Source of the DNA: Gloeobacter violaceus PCC 7421
Lineage (GTDB): Bacteria; Cyanobacteriota; Cyanobacteriia; Gloeobacterales; Gloeobacteraceae
Length of the DNA: 64,000 nucleotides
Assembly (NCBI RefSeq): GCF_000011385.1
Contig: NC_005125.1
Span: 2,480,001 to 2,544,000, forward strand
Direction: 5' to 3'
Shown: positions 8,890 through 16,999 of the stretch, one piece after another
Layout: each line of letters opens with the position of its first letter
Numbering within the stretch: position 1 is the first letter of the stretch
Program-made: the position numbers and the translations under genes
Notes under the pieces: model-generated
What the model was told of the DNA's origin: nothing
Databases searched by the model: none
Seen by the model: the letters and a program-made list of their open reading frames with translations, nothing else

Positions 8890-10297
8890 TCAGTCGTTTG
8901 ACGCGCAAAATATTCGCGTCAGACAAGAAGACTACGCCTGGTGGGCGGGCAATGCCCGGCTCATCAACCTGTCCGGTAAGCTCCTCGGAGCGCACGTCGC
9001 CCATGCAGGCTTGATCGTGTTCTGGACGGGTGCTATGACCCTGTTCGAACTGGCCCACTTTGAGACGGCCAAGCCGATGTACGAGCAGGGCCTGATTCTC
9101 CTGCCGCACCTTGCCACCCTGGGTTGGGGCCTCGGCACCGGCGCGAACGGCTTCCAGGTGGTAGACACCTGGCCCTACTTCGTCGTTGGTGTGCTCCACC
9201 TGATTTCTTCGGCGGTGCTCGGTTTCGGCGGCATCTACCACTCGATCTGGGGGCCGGACATCCTGTCGGGCTTCTTCGGCTACGACTGGAAAGACAAGAA
9301 CAAGATGACCACCATCCTGGGCATCCACCTGATCCTGCTTGGGATCGGTTGCTTCCTGCTGGTGGCCAAGGCCTGCTGGTTTGGCGGCATCTACGACCCC
9401 TGGTTCTTCGACAACAACAACCAGTGGGCCGGCCAGGTGCGCACCGTCACCAATCCGACCCTCGACCCGACGGTCATCTTCGGCTACGTCCTGAAGAGCC
9501 CCTTCGGCGGCGACGGCTGGATCATCTCGGTGGATAACCTTGAGGACATCATCGGCGGCCACATCTGGATCGGTGCTGTCTGCATCGCGGGCGGCATCTG
9601 GCATATCGTCACCAAGCCGTTCGGCTGGGCGCAGCGCTCGTTCATCTGGTCGGGCGAAGCGTACCTGTCCTACTCGCTCGGTGCCCTGTCGCTGATGGGC
9701 TTCATCGCCAGTGCCTACGTTTGGTTCAACAACACCGCCTATCCCTCCGAGTTCTACGGTCCTACCGAAATGGAGGCCAGCCACGCCCAGAACTTCGTGT
9801 TCATGGCGCGCGACATCAAGCTCGGCACCGACATCGGTGCGGCCCAGGGTCCGACCGGCCTTGGCAAGTACCTGATGCGTTCGCCCTCGGGCCAGGTGAT
9901 TTACGGCGGTGAAACCATGCGCTTCTGGTCGATCAAGACCCCCCTTGACGAGATGCTCAAGGAAGGTGTTGAGATCCAGAACAACAAGCTGGTCTATCCC
10001 GTAGGCGGCACCACCGGCTACTCGGTCGAGAAGATCATGACCGAGATCCAGCCCTGGCAGATCCGTCGCGCCGCCGAGTACATGACCCACGCGGCCATCG
10101 GCTCGCTCAACTCGGTGGGTGGTGTGGCGACTGAGATCAATACGATCAACTACACCTCGCCCCGCATCTGGCTGTCGGGAAGCCACTTCATCCTGGGCTT
10201 CTTCCTGCTGATTGGTCACCTGTGGCACGCCGGTCGCGCCCGGGCCGCCAACGCCGGCTTCGAGAAGGGCATCGTCCGCGGCACCGAAGGAGCCTAA
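8873..10297 (+). CDS. psbC: Photosystem II antenna protein CP43 (PsbC), GTG start inside psbD
   Basis: CP43 is the inner antenna protein and gives one Mn-cluster ligand. I chose GTG 8873 because it overlaps psbD by 17 nt, as in other psbDC pairs, has GAGG 9 nt upstream, and gives METRFD followed at once by the conserved [28 protein letters not shown] holds the Glu354 and Arg357 equivalents. The lumenal loop after it is odd: 39 residues separate ETMRFW from IQPWQ, against about 24 in typical CP43 as I remember it, and the C-terminus ends early at IVRGTEGA. Total length is 474 residues. A strong terminator follows. Confidence 0.97.
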   Translation: METRFDQSFDAQNIRVRQEDYAWWAGNARLINLSGKLLGAHVAHAGLIVFWTGAMTLFELAHFETAKPMYEQGLILLPHLATLGWGLGTGANGFQVVDTWPYFVVGVLHLISSAVLGFGGIYHSIWGPDILSGFFGYDWKDKNKMTTILGIHLILLGIGCFLLVAKACWFGGIYDPWFFDNNNQWAGQVRTVTNPTLDPTVIFGYVLKSPFGGDGWIISVDNLEDIIGGHIWIGAVCIAGGIWHIVTKPFGWAQRSFIWSGEAYLSYSLGALSLMGFIASAYVWFNNTAYPSEFYGPTEMEASHAQNFVFMARDIKLGTDIGAAQGPTGLGKYLMRSPSGQVIYGGETMRFWSIKTPLDEMLKEGVEIQNNKLVYPVGGTTGYSVEKIMTEIQPWQIRRAAEYMTHAAIGSLNSVGGVATEINTINYTSPRIWLSGSHFILGFFLLIGHLWHAGRARAANAGFEKGIVRGTEGA

Positions 10298-10321
10298 CTT
10301 AGGTTGCTTCAAGCCTCGAAG

Positions 10322-10349
10322 AAAGCCCCTGCTTCGGCGGGGGCTTTTT
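10322..10349 (+). terminator. Rho-independent terminator of the psbA-psbD-psbC cluster
   Basis: AAAGCCCCTGC (10322-10332), a TTCG tetraloop, and GCGGGGGCTTT (10337-10347) form an 11-bp stem with one T-G pair, then run into TTTTT. It lies 25 nt after the psbC stop. The 140 bp between it and the helicase gene hold nothing I recognise. Confidence 0.9.
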
Positions 10350-10490
10350 GTTCTGTTCTACTGATGAAATGATCCACACTGGTGCGGCCTTTATTAGACC
10401 TCTAGCATGAACCGAATTGCGGAACGAGTTTCCAATGGTTTGAGCTGTTTATCTTGGCATTCGCGCAAGAAGTCTATTGAACGAGCCCTA

Positions 10491-11645
10491 TCAGCCGGAA
10501 AGTCTGGATCCCTGGGGTGCAACGGCATAGTCGAAGTTTAATAGGGTCAGGCGCGGCAGGCGCTTGCCAATGGCGCGCTCGATCGCCCGCAATTGGTCTT
10601 CTTCTTCGGGGGAGACGAAGGTGAAGGCGTCGCCGGTGCGCTCGGCTCTCGCCGTGCGGCCGACGCGGTGGATGTAATCCTCAGCGGCCTGGGGGACATC
10701 GAAGTTGACGACATGTCCGAGTGCCTCGATGTCGATACCGCGCGAGGCGATGTCTGTGGCCACCAGCACCCGGTACTTGCCGCTTTTGAAGCCCGCCAGA
10801 GCCTCGGTACGCTGCCCCTGGGAGCGGTTGCCGTGGATGCGCTCGCAGCTGATTCTGGCTTTGCTGAGATACTCAGACAGGCGGTTGGCGCGATGCTTGG
10901 TGCGCGTAAACACGATCACCTGGCGCATCCCTTCGCGCTCCAGCAATTCCAGCAAAAACTTCGATTTAAGATTCTGGGCCACCGGATAGACGCTGTGGGT
11001 GATACCGACTGCCGGGGCGGCCTTGCGCTCCTGGTTGAGGGTAACGGGGTTGCGCAGAATTTCGGTGGCGAGCTTGGCGATCGGTCCCGGCATGGTGGCA
11101 GAGAAAAAGAGCGTCTGGCGACGGTGGCCCGTGTGTCTGAGGATGCGGCGGATGTCGGGCAAGAAACCCATCTCCAGCATCCGGTCGGCCTCATCGAGCA
11201 CCAGGATCTCCAGGTTCGCAAGCCGGGCATAGGGCTGATCGAAGTGGTCGAGCAGACGGCCCGGTGTGCCGATCAGCACCTCGACGCCCTTGTGAAAAGC
11301 ACGCGCCTGGGGCTCAGGGGACACACCGCCGATAATCGAGGCGCCGCGCAGGGCGCTGTAGCGAGCAAGCTGGCCGAGGTGCATCTCGATCTGGCCGGCC
11401 AGTTCGCGCGTCGGTGTCAGCACCAGCGCCCGGGTGGTACTGCGGGGCTGGGCAATGAGCTGCTGCAAAATCGGCAATAAAAAAGCGGCTGTTTTGCCGC
11501 TGCCGGTCATTGCGCAGGCGAGCACATCGCGGCCCGCCAGTGCCGGTGGTATGGCCAGAGTCTGGATGGGCGTGGGCTGGGTAAAACCCAATTGCTCAAC
11601 AGCGCGCACCAGGTCCGGGTGCAATTGGAGATCAGCAAAAGTCAT
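10491..11645 (-). CDS. DEAD-box ATP-dependent RNA helicase
   Basis: A 384-residue DEAD-box helicase core with the motifs in order: TPIQTLAIP (Q motif), AMTGSGKTAAF (I), PTREL (Ia), GTPGRLLDH (Ib), VLDEADRM (II, DEAD), SATMP (III), IVFTRTK (IV), VATDIASRGID (V) and HRVGRTARA (VI). It is a minimal helicase with little C-terminal extension, of the RhlE type. I start at ATG 11645 (MTFADLQLHPDL) because the longer frame adds 48 residues unlike any helicase. An RRM protein gene lies 150 bp upstream in the same direction; cold-shock RNA remodelling is a plausible joint role. Confidence 0.93.
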   Translation of the reverse strand: MTFADLQLHPDLVRAVEQLGFTQPTPIQTLAIPPALAGRDVLACAMTGSGKTAAFLLPILQQLIAQPRSTTRALVLTPTRELAGQIEMHLGQLARYSALRGASIIGGVSPEPQARAFHKGVEVLIGTPGRLLDHFDQPYARLANLEILVLDEADRMLEMGFLPDIRRILRHTGHRRQTLFFSATMPGPIAKLATEILRNPVTLNQERKAAPAVGITHSVYPVAQNLKSKFLLELLEREGMRQVIVFTRTKHRANRLSEYLSKARISCERIHGNRSQGQRTEALAGFKSGKYRVLVATDIASRGIDIEALGHVVNFDVPQAAEDYIHRVGRTARAERTGDAFTFVSPEEEDQLRAIERAIGKRLPRLTLLNFDYAVAPQGSRLSG

Positions 11646-11794
11646 AGGTGATTGCCTCAGTGGGTGATGGGAGTGCCTGGCACGACAGAAGGCCGCAAGA
11701 CGTTCCGGCAACCGCCCACTAGGCGCAAATTCAAGCAAACGGTGCAAGGCGGCCGGTGCAACAGTCCTGCACCGGCCGCCGATTCGCACGGGTT

Positions 11795-12100
11795 TTAGTA
11801 GCGGCGATCCCGGCCGCCGCCGCCGCCGCCACGGTTTCCACCACCACCGCCGCCGCGGTCGGGGCGGGGTTCTGCTTTGTTGACGCGCAGCTCGCGGTTA
11901 TTCCAGGTCGCTCCGTCCAGTTCTTCGATGGCCTTGGCCTCGGCCGCTTCGTCCATGTCGACGAAAGCAAATCCGCGCGGACGGCCGCTCTCACGGTCGG
12001 TCGGGATCTTGACCGACTTCACTTCACCGTACTCAGCGAAAGCCTCGGCGATTTCCTGCTCGGTGGCAGAAAAGGGCAGATTACCAACAAATATCGTCAC
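11795..12100 (-). CDS. Glycine-rich RNA-binding protein with one RRM domain
   Basis: The 101-residue protein is an RRM (residues 1-80) plus an Arg/Gly-rich tail. RNP2 is IFVGNLPF and RNP1 is RGFAFVDM; the tail reads DRGGGGGGNRGGGGGGRDRRY. Cyanobacterial Rbp proteins of this build are induced by cold and are proposed to protect mRNA structure. I chose GTG 12100, preceded by CCGGAGA at 6 nt, because family members begin TIFVGNLPF; the longer frame adds 11 residues that do not fit. Upstream of the DEAD-box helicase gene. Confidence 0.93.
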   Translation of the reverse strand: MTIFVGNLPFSATEQEIAEAFAEYGEVKSVKIPTDRESGRPRGFAFVDMDEAAEAKAIEELDGATWNNRELRVNKAEPRPDRGGGGGGNRGGGGGGRDRRY

Positions 12101-12284
12101 AGTATGTCTCCGGAAAAAACTGACCAACCGCAAAGAACATGAAAGTGACTTTACCGCTGGCTAGGCTGCTCCACCCTAGCACAGGGAAGCTGGGTGAACT
12201 GTCGGCTGCATAGCAGTGGCCCGTTGTCTGGCACATTTGCCGGGAATAGGCCATGATCTGGCCATCGAACCGTGGTGGTGCCGG

Positions 12285-12629
12285 ATGCCCGACATTCCCT
12301 CTCTTTGTGCTCTTTCGACTGCTCACTGCGTCGCGCTTTGTGCCTTATTGATCCCGGCGAACCTGGTGAGCACCGCCTTTACCCTTGGTCTCGCCGTACT
12401 GCGGTATCCGACCGAGCGGGTGCGGCGGGCAGCGGTCCTGAGCGTCCTGTGTGTCCTGGCAATGGTCCTGCACGTATTGAGCTGGTTTGTGCTGGGGGTC
12501 GTTATGGCCCCGACCTACATCCTGCTTATCCTGGCTGGGATATGTCTCAGTCTCAATCTTTGGGTCGTCGCTCACCCGGTCAGCCTGCAGCGAGGGATCG
12601 CGCGACTTGGCAAATTGCGCAGCACTTGA
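12285..12629 (+). CDS. Small membrane protein, unknown function
   Basis: A 114-residue hydrophobic protein from ATG 12285; a longer frame from 12216 adds 23 residues without support. Three hydrophobic stretches are visible: VALCALLIPANLVSTAFTLG, AVLSVLCVLAMVLHVLSWFV and APTYILLILAGICLSLNLWV, then a short basic tail. No family is recognised. It is divergent from the RRM gene, so the 150 bp between them hold two promoters and the RRM leader. Confidence 0.5.
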   Translation: MPDIPSLCALSTAHCVALCALLIPANLVSTAFTLGLAVLRYPTERVRRAAVLSVLCVLAMVLHVLSWFVLGVVMAPTYILLILAGICLSLNLWVVAHPVSLQRGIARLGKLRST

Positions 12630-12736
12630 AAATGGGCGCAGCGGTCTAGCACACAACTGTTGGCGCAGGAGTACATGAACGCCTATTCCGCCAGCCACGA
12701 TAGCTCGTAAACTTGCAAAACAATGGGTGGGAAAAA

Positions 12737-12808
12737 TGGGTCGGGTGGGGATCGAACCCACGCAACACCGGTTAAAAGCCGGATGCTCTACCGCTGAGCT
12801 ACCGACCC
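12737..12808 (-). tRNA. trnK: tRNA-Lys (anticodon UUU)
   Basis: On the minus strand the acceptor GGGTCGG pairs with CCGACCC, followed by discriminator A. The D arm is GCTC/GAGC, the anticodon loop CTTTTAA carries TTT, and the T arm is GTGGG-TTCGATC-CCCAC. The basal anticodon-stem pair is T-T. CCA is not encoded. It is a complete cloverleaf of 72 nt. Confidence 0.96.
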
Positions 12809-12923
12809 ACAGCAGCCACAAGCTTTCTCAATATAACAGGACGGCTGCTCTGTCAGCAGCCCCACTGACGGCCCTAAAGCCCGGTGGGCTATCCTGGCAA
12901 TAGATGTGGTTCGAGGGTGCACC

Positions 12924-13106
12924 GTGTTCGGACTGATTCTCTTTCTTGCCCTGGCGGTCTATATCACCGGCGCCTGGATGTTCTCGCGGGGAGCACGCCG
13001 CTTTTACTCCGAAGATCAAGTGTGGACGCTGGCCGCCATGTGGCCGGTGCTGCTGTTGACCTCTTCGCAGTTTCGCAGAAACTTCAACCGCGCCCTCAAG
13101 CCCTGA
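12924..13106 (+). CDS. Small single-helix membrane protein, unknown function
   Basis: The 60-residue protein starts with a transmembrane stretch (FGLILFLALAVYITGAWM) followed by a basic and aromatic region (SRGARRFYSEDQVW), a second mildly hydrophobic segment and a basic end. I chose GTG 12924, with GAGG 7 nt upstream, over GTG 12906. Cyanobacteria encode many such short membrane proteins, but I cannot name this one. A good terminator follows at 13150. Confidence 0.6.
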   Translation: MFGLILFLALAVYITGAWMFSRGARRFYSEDQVWTLAAMWPVLLLTSSQFRRNFNRALKP

Positions 13107-13149
13107 TCGTCGGCAAGAGGACCTGCATGACAACCGAAAGGTCCTGCAG

Positions 13150-13178
13150 ACCCGCCCAGGTGTACCTGGGCGGGTTTT
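13150..13178 (+). terminator. Rho-independent terminator
   Basis: ACCCGCCCAGG (13150-13160) and CCTGGGCGGGT (13165-13175) pair perfectly around a TGTA loop and run into TTT. The polarity fits the small plus-strand gene ending at 13106. The ABC transporter gene on the other strand stops just beyond it. Confidence 0.85.
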
Positions 13179-13188
13179 GCATCGGGGC

Positions 13189-14973
13189 TCAAACCGAGGC
13201 GCGTTCGAACTGGCGGTTGTAGAGCGCCGCGTAAACGCCGCCGCTGTCGATCAGGCTGAGATGATTCCCAGCCTCGATAATCCGGCCGCGCTCAAGCACC
13301 AGGATGCGATCGGCGTCGCGGATGGTGGACAGGCGATGGGCGACGATGATCACGGTGCGATCTTGCATTAGACGGTTGAGCGCTTCTTGCACCAGCGCCT
13401 CCGATTCGTTGTCAAGGGCGCTGGTTGCTTCATCGAGGATCAAAATCTTCGGATCCAACAGCACGGCGCGGGCGATAGCGATGCGCTGGCGCTGACCGCC
13501 GGATAAACCCCGTCCCCCCTCGCTCACCTTCGCGTCGTAGCCCCCGGGCAAGTCCTGAATAAACTCGTGGGCGTTGGCAATCTTGGCCGCCCGGACAATT
13601 CTGTCCAGCATGCCCTTGATGTCGGCCTCGTCGCAGCCGTAGGCAATGTTCTGGGCGATGGTGCCGGAGAACAACAGCGTTTCTTGAGGCACAATACCGA
13701 TCTGACGGCGCAGGCTCTTGAAGGTCACCGCGCGCACGTCCGTTCCATCGATGCGCACGGTGCCCTGCTGTGGGTCGTAGAAGCGGGGCAGCAGATTCAC
13801 CAGCGAAGACTTGCCGGACCCGGAAGGACCGACTAGGGCAACCACCTCTCCCGGCTCGACACGCAAGTTGACATTGTTGAGCACCGGGCGATCGTCGGCG
13901 TAGGAAAAATCGATATTGCTAAACTCGATGCGTCCTTTGACCGGACTGAGGGGAACGGCATCCGGCGCCTGCAACACGGTCGGCTTCAAATCAAATAATT
14001 CGAAGACCCGGTCAGCAGAAGCACCGGCCTGGCGTAACTCGTTAAGGTTCTCGGTGATCATCCGCACCGGATCAAGGAGTAGGCCGATGCCGGTGGCAAA
14101 AGAGGCAAATTCGAAAGCCGGCAGGTTGCCGGCGCTAATCTGCCAGGCGCCTACCCAGAAAACCAACAGCACCCCCAGAGCCTGCATCAAACCGATGACC
14201 GGATACTGGATGGCTTTGATCTGTTCGGTGCGAAAGCGCGCCAGCCGGTTTTCATCGGACAATTCGCCAAAACGGCGCTGCTCGTAATCTTCGGCGGCAA
14301 AAGCCCGGATGATGCGGATGGCACTGAAAATTTCATAAAGTCGCGAGGACAAATCGGCGATCTGCTCCTGGCTGGTGCGCGACAAATCAGCCAGCTTGTT
14401 GCCGAACCACCCGAAAAGCCAGCCGATGAGCGGGGAGACCACCAGCGTCACCAGGGTCAACTGCCAGTTGAGGTAGATGAGATAGCTCACCACCGCGATA
14501 ATCGTGAGCACACAGGGGATGAACTGGTTAAAGAAGCGCCGCAAAATTTCGCCAAGTTTGTCGATGTCGCTGGTCAAACGCACGGTCAAATCCCCCGTGC
14601 GCTGGGAAGCAAAACTCGCCAGATCCAGCGACTGCAAGTGGGCGTAGACGCGCGCGCGCAAGTCGGTGATCGCCTGCAGAGCGGCTTTGGCCATCAGAGT
14701 GTCCTGGCCGTACTGAAAAATACCGCGCACCACGAACACCCCAAAGGTGATCCAGGCAAGCTCCGTAATCGCCGAGAGATTGCCCTCACCCAAAAATTTG
14801 GTCAGCCGCCCAACCATGTAGGCCAACAGCGGCATCGTCGAAACAAACCCGATCATCGAGGCCAGCGCCGCGAAAATCACGCGCCGGTGCGGCGCAACAT
14901 AGGGTATCAGGCGGCGATAGTTTTCTGGTAACCAGGCCATCTCGCGTTCAGTCACTATTTCAAATTGTGACAC
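13189..14973 (-). CDS. ABC exporter, fused membrane and ATPase domains (MsbA-like)
   Basis: A 594-residue half-transporter. Residues about 20-310 form the six-helix exporter domain (RVIFAALASMIGFVSTMPLL, then paired helices near 140-185 and 245-280). The ATPase domain has Walker A GPSGSGKSSLV, Q-loop GIVPQETLLF, signature LSGGQRQR, Walker B ILILDEATSALD and the H-loop His in IIVAHRLSTI. Lipid A flippase and drug-exporter families share this layout, so the substrate is unknown. The start is GTG 14973 or in-frame ATG 14940; neither has a good ribosome-binding site. Confidence 0.9.
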   Translation of the reverse strand: MSQFEIVTEREMAWLPENYRRLIPYVAPHRRVIFAALASMIGFVSTMPLLAYMVGRLTKFLGEGNLSAITELAWITFGVFVVRGIFQYGQDTLMAKAALQAITDLRARVYAHLQSLDLASFASQRTGDLTVRLTSDIDKLGEILRRFFNQFIPCVLTIIAVVSYLIYLNWQLTLVTLVVSPLIGWLFGWFGNKLADLSRTSQEQIADLSSRLYEIFSAIRIIRAFAAEDYEQRRFGELSDENRLARFRTEQIKAIQYPVIGLMQALGVLLVFWVGAWQISAGNLPAFEFASFATGIGLLLDPVRMITENLNELRQAGASADRVFELFDLKPTVLQAPDAVPLSPVKGRIEFSNIDFSYADDRPVLNNVNLRVEPGEVVALVGPSGSGKSSLVNLLPRFYDPQQGTVRIDGTDVRAVTFKSLRRQIGIVPQETLLFSGTIAQNIAYGCDEADIKGMLDRIVRAAKIANAHEFIQDLPGGYDAKVSEGGRGLSGGQRQRIAIARAVLLDPKILILDEATSALDNESEALVQEALNRLMQDRTVIIVAHRLSTIRDADRILVLERGRIIEAGNHLSLIDSGGVYAALYNRQFERASV

Positions 14974-14991
14974 GATTGCGGCGCCGTCAGG

Positions 14992-15717
14992 CTACAGCGA
15001 AAGGAGGGTTGCCGGATCGATGGCCTGCCAGGTCGCTGTGGCCGACTTGCGCCAGTACTCAAAATGCAGGTAAGGAGCCGTGGCCAGGCCGCTGCTGCCG
15101 ACCCGGCCGATCGGGGCTCCTTTTTGCACCCATTCGCCCGGCCGGACCAAAACCTCCTGCAAATGCCCGTAGCGGCTTCGCCCTCCCTCGCTGTGGCCCA
15201 GCACCACGGCGTTTCCTAGCGGACCCGTCGCACCGGCCGCCAGCACCAATCCGGCCGCCGCCGCCGCCACAGGCGTTCCCTGGGCCGCAGCCAGGTCGAT
15301 ACCGCGGTGAAAGGTGACCGCCCCGGTCAGCAGGTGGATGCGCTCACCGAATGGAGCAATCACAGGCGCCGCCACGGATAAAGGTGAGACCAGAGCTTCG
15401 GTAGTAGCTTCCGGCACCTCTACCGGCACCAGCGAGTCGAGCAGCGGAGCGGCAACTGCCAGGGGCACAGCGGCCTGGGCGGGGCGGGCTCCCACGCGCG
15501 GTGGTTTGGGCAGACGGCGCGGGCTGGGACGGCTGATCTTCAGGCGTAGCGGCGCAGCAGGGATAGGGATCGCCTCCGGAAGTACTTGAGGGCTTGCCGG
15601 GTCAATCAGGCTGACAGCACTGCCCATCGCTTCTTGAGAAGCCGACACCGCCCAGGGAATGCCCAGAGCAGCGATCAGGACTGCGCACAACAGGGCACTA
15701 GAGAGCCGTGGAGGCAT
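14992..15717 (-). CDS. Exported M23/LytM-domain protein, altered active site
   Basis: From ATG 15717 the protein has a signal peptide (SSALLCAVLIAALGIPWAVSA), a Pro/Ala-rich linker (about residues 30-130), then an M23 domain. HRGIDLA supplies the first zinc ligands and RYGHLQEV the second catalytic region. The usual HxH near the end is YLH (APYLHFEYW), so the first of the two histidines, normally catalytic, is Tyr. It may bind peptidoglycan or activate amidases rather than cut, as EnvC/NlpD-type LytM proteins do. The upstream frame to 15819 is not supported. Confidence 0.82.
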   Translation of the reverse strand: MPPRLSSALLCAVLIAALGIPWAVSASQEAMGSAVSLIDPASPQVLPEAIPIPAAPLRLKISRPSPRRLPKPPRVGARPAQAAVPLAVAAPLLDSLVPVEVPEATTEALVSPLSVAAPVIAPFGERIHLLTGAVTFHRGIDLAAAQGTPVAAAAAGLVLAAGATGPLGNAVVLGHSEGGRSRYGHLQEVLVRPGEWVQKGAPIGRVGSSGLATAPYLHFEYWRKSATATWQAIDPATLLSL

Positions 15718-15817
15718 GCAATATCTTTCCAACGGGGCGAATGAGCAAGAGTTTATCGCAAAGGCCCACCGATGCCAACCGGGCTGATAGCCTGGTGGGT
15801 GTACGACTGGGTCCGGC

Positions 15818-16180
15818 ATGCGCGCAACGGATTTTGATTTGGGGGAACTGATCGGCAGGGCATTGCTGGCCGGTTTGGGGGCGGCGGCACGGCTTGCGGA
15901 AGCTCTCGATCGGCCGGGACAATTGGGCGAGCAAGTCTATCTGCTGCAGCGCGAACTGGATAGACCTGAGCAACTGGCAGCGGCTCTGATGCGCAAAGGT
16001 GAACGGACCCTCGCCGAAGCACGCGCCTACGTCGAAGGCCGACCGTTGCCTGGGCCGAGCGAAACCGCCATTGTCCGCTGCGTGAGCCTTGACGATGTAG
16101 ACCTACCGGCATTGCACGCCGAGATGGCCCGACTGCGCTCAGCCATCCGGGCACATGCCAGGCAAGCCGAAACGGACTAG
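15818..16180 (+). CDS. Hypothetical protein
   Basis: The 120-residue protein starts at ATG 15818, is Ala/Leu/Arg-rich and is likely mostly helical, with no signal peptide or membrane segment. Visible blocks are ELIGRALLAGLGAAARL and QVYLLQRELDRPEQLAAALMRKGERTL. I recognise no family. Its stop overlaps the end of the convergent DUF6679-like gene by 4 nt. Codon use resembles the neighbours, which supports it as a real gene. Confidence 0.55.
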   Translation: MRATDFDLGELIGRALLAGLGAAARLAEALDRPGQLGEQVYLLQRELDRPEQLAAALMRKGERTLAEARAYVEGRPLPGPSETAIVRCVSLDDVDLPALHAEMARLRSAIRAHARQAETD

Positions 16181-16458
16181 CGTTCCGACTCGGGGCAGTC
16201 TTCGGCAATAAGCATCGCACTGTCGTGGCGCTTGGAGAGAGTCGACAGCTTGCGCGTCACCGAGCCGATATTGTCGATGCGAATGATTTCTTCCCAGGAG
16301 GCAATTTCGTCTTCATCGTCGGTGGTGTAGCGCACGGTCACCACGTCGCCTTCGATGTCAAGGATGCGTACCTGCTCCAGCCAGCGTCCCTGGTCGCGCA
16401 AAAAGAGGCACACATCGAGTTTGTCCTGGCAGATCTGGTACAGCTTGCGGTGAAGCAT
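16177..16458 (-). CDS. Conserved cyanobacterial protein (DUF6679-like)
   Basis: The 93-residue acidic protein matches, from memory, a small cyanobacterial family with the layout MLHRKLYQIC, CLFLRDQGRWLEQ, RILDIEGDVVTVRY, then DEDEIASWEEIIRIDNIGSVTRKL. The beta-rich pattern suggests a small barrel-like domain. No function is known. The gene is convergent with the hypothetical gene at 15818. Confidence 0.7.
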   Translation of the reverse strand: MLHRKLYQICQDKLDVCLFLRDQGRWLEQVRILDIEGDVVTVRYTTDDEDEIASWEEIIRIDNIGSVTRKLSTLSKRHDSAMLIAEDCPESER

Positions 16459-16548
16459 TTGTTAGTGAATCAAGCCTGTGGCTCTGGCGAGAAAACAGAC
16501 GTAGGGCAACGCCCGGCCTTGTCCCAGTATACTGGGTAATCAAAACGG

Positions 16549-16620
16549 CGGCGGTTGGCTGATTGGTAAAGCGGCGAACTCATAATTCGTGACATACTGG
16601 TTCGAATCCAGTACCGCCGA
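16549..16620 (+). tRNA. trnM: tRNA-Met (anticodon CAU)
   Basis: Acceptor CGGCGGT pairs with ACCGCCG and is followed by discriminator A. The anticodon stem GCGAA/TTCGT (one G-T pair) presents loop CTCATAA with anticodon CAT, and the T arm is ACTGG-TTCGAAT-CCAGT. It lacks the three G-C pairs of an initiator stem, so it is elongator Met or the lysidine-modified Ile2 species; the sequence alone does not settle which. CCA is not encoded. Confidence 0.9.
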
Positions 16621-16634
16621 GATCGACTCCTCCC

Positions 16635-16949
16635 ATGGAACAACTGAACAGCCAAGACTGGGCCTCGTGGTCTATTCAGCTCGGAGCCGGAGCCCTGAGT
16701 GGCATCGCAATCGGTTATGCAATACGCAAACTGGCGTTGGTGGCGCTTTTTTTTGTCGGTCTCGGGCTGGTGTTCGTGTACGCACTCACCCAGTGGGGTA
16801 TGGCCAGTGTAGACTGGCGGGCCTTCGACGCTCAGCTGCAGTGGGTGGCCCGCCAGTGGCAGCAATGGGCCTCCGGCCTGTTTGACAATTTGAGTGTGAC
16901 CGGCGCGGGCTTTGCGGCCGGTGTGCTGCTCAGCCTGCGGCTGCGCTGA
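16635..16949 (+). CDS. FUN14-family membrane protein
   Basis: The 104-residue protein has the FUN14 pattern: a glycine-rich first helix (GAGALSGIAIGYAIRK), a second helix (LVALFFVGLGLVFVYALTQ) ending in a WG/VDW segment, an amphipathic middle, and a third helix (AGFAAGVLLSLRLR). FUN14 proteins are small membrane proteins; in mitochondria FUNDC1 is a mitophagy receptor, but bacterial roles are unclear. It starts 14 nt after the tRNA-Met gene and may share its transcript. Confidence 0.75.
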   Translation: MEQLNSQDWASWSIQLGAGALSGIAIGYAIRKLALVALFFVGLGLVFVYALTQWGMASVDWRAFDAQLQWVARQWQQWASGLFDNLSVTGAGFAAGVLLSLRLR

Positions 16950-16999
16950 AGGCGGTGCGGCAAAAGTACAATTGAGTGAATCGACTTGGGTAACGGCGG

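Noticed and set aside
8846-10312. 488-codon minus-strand frame opposite psbC
   Set aside because: Exactly antisense to psbC and without recognisable domains; a shadow of the strong codon bias.
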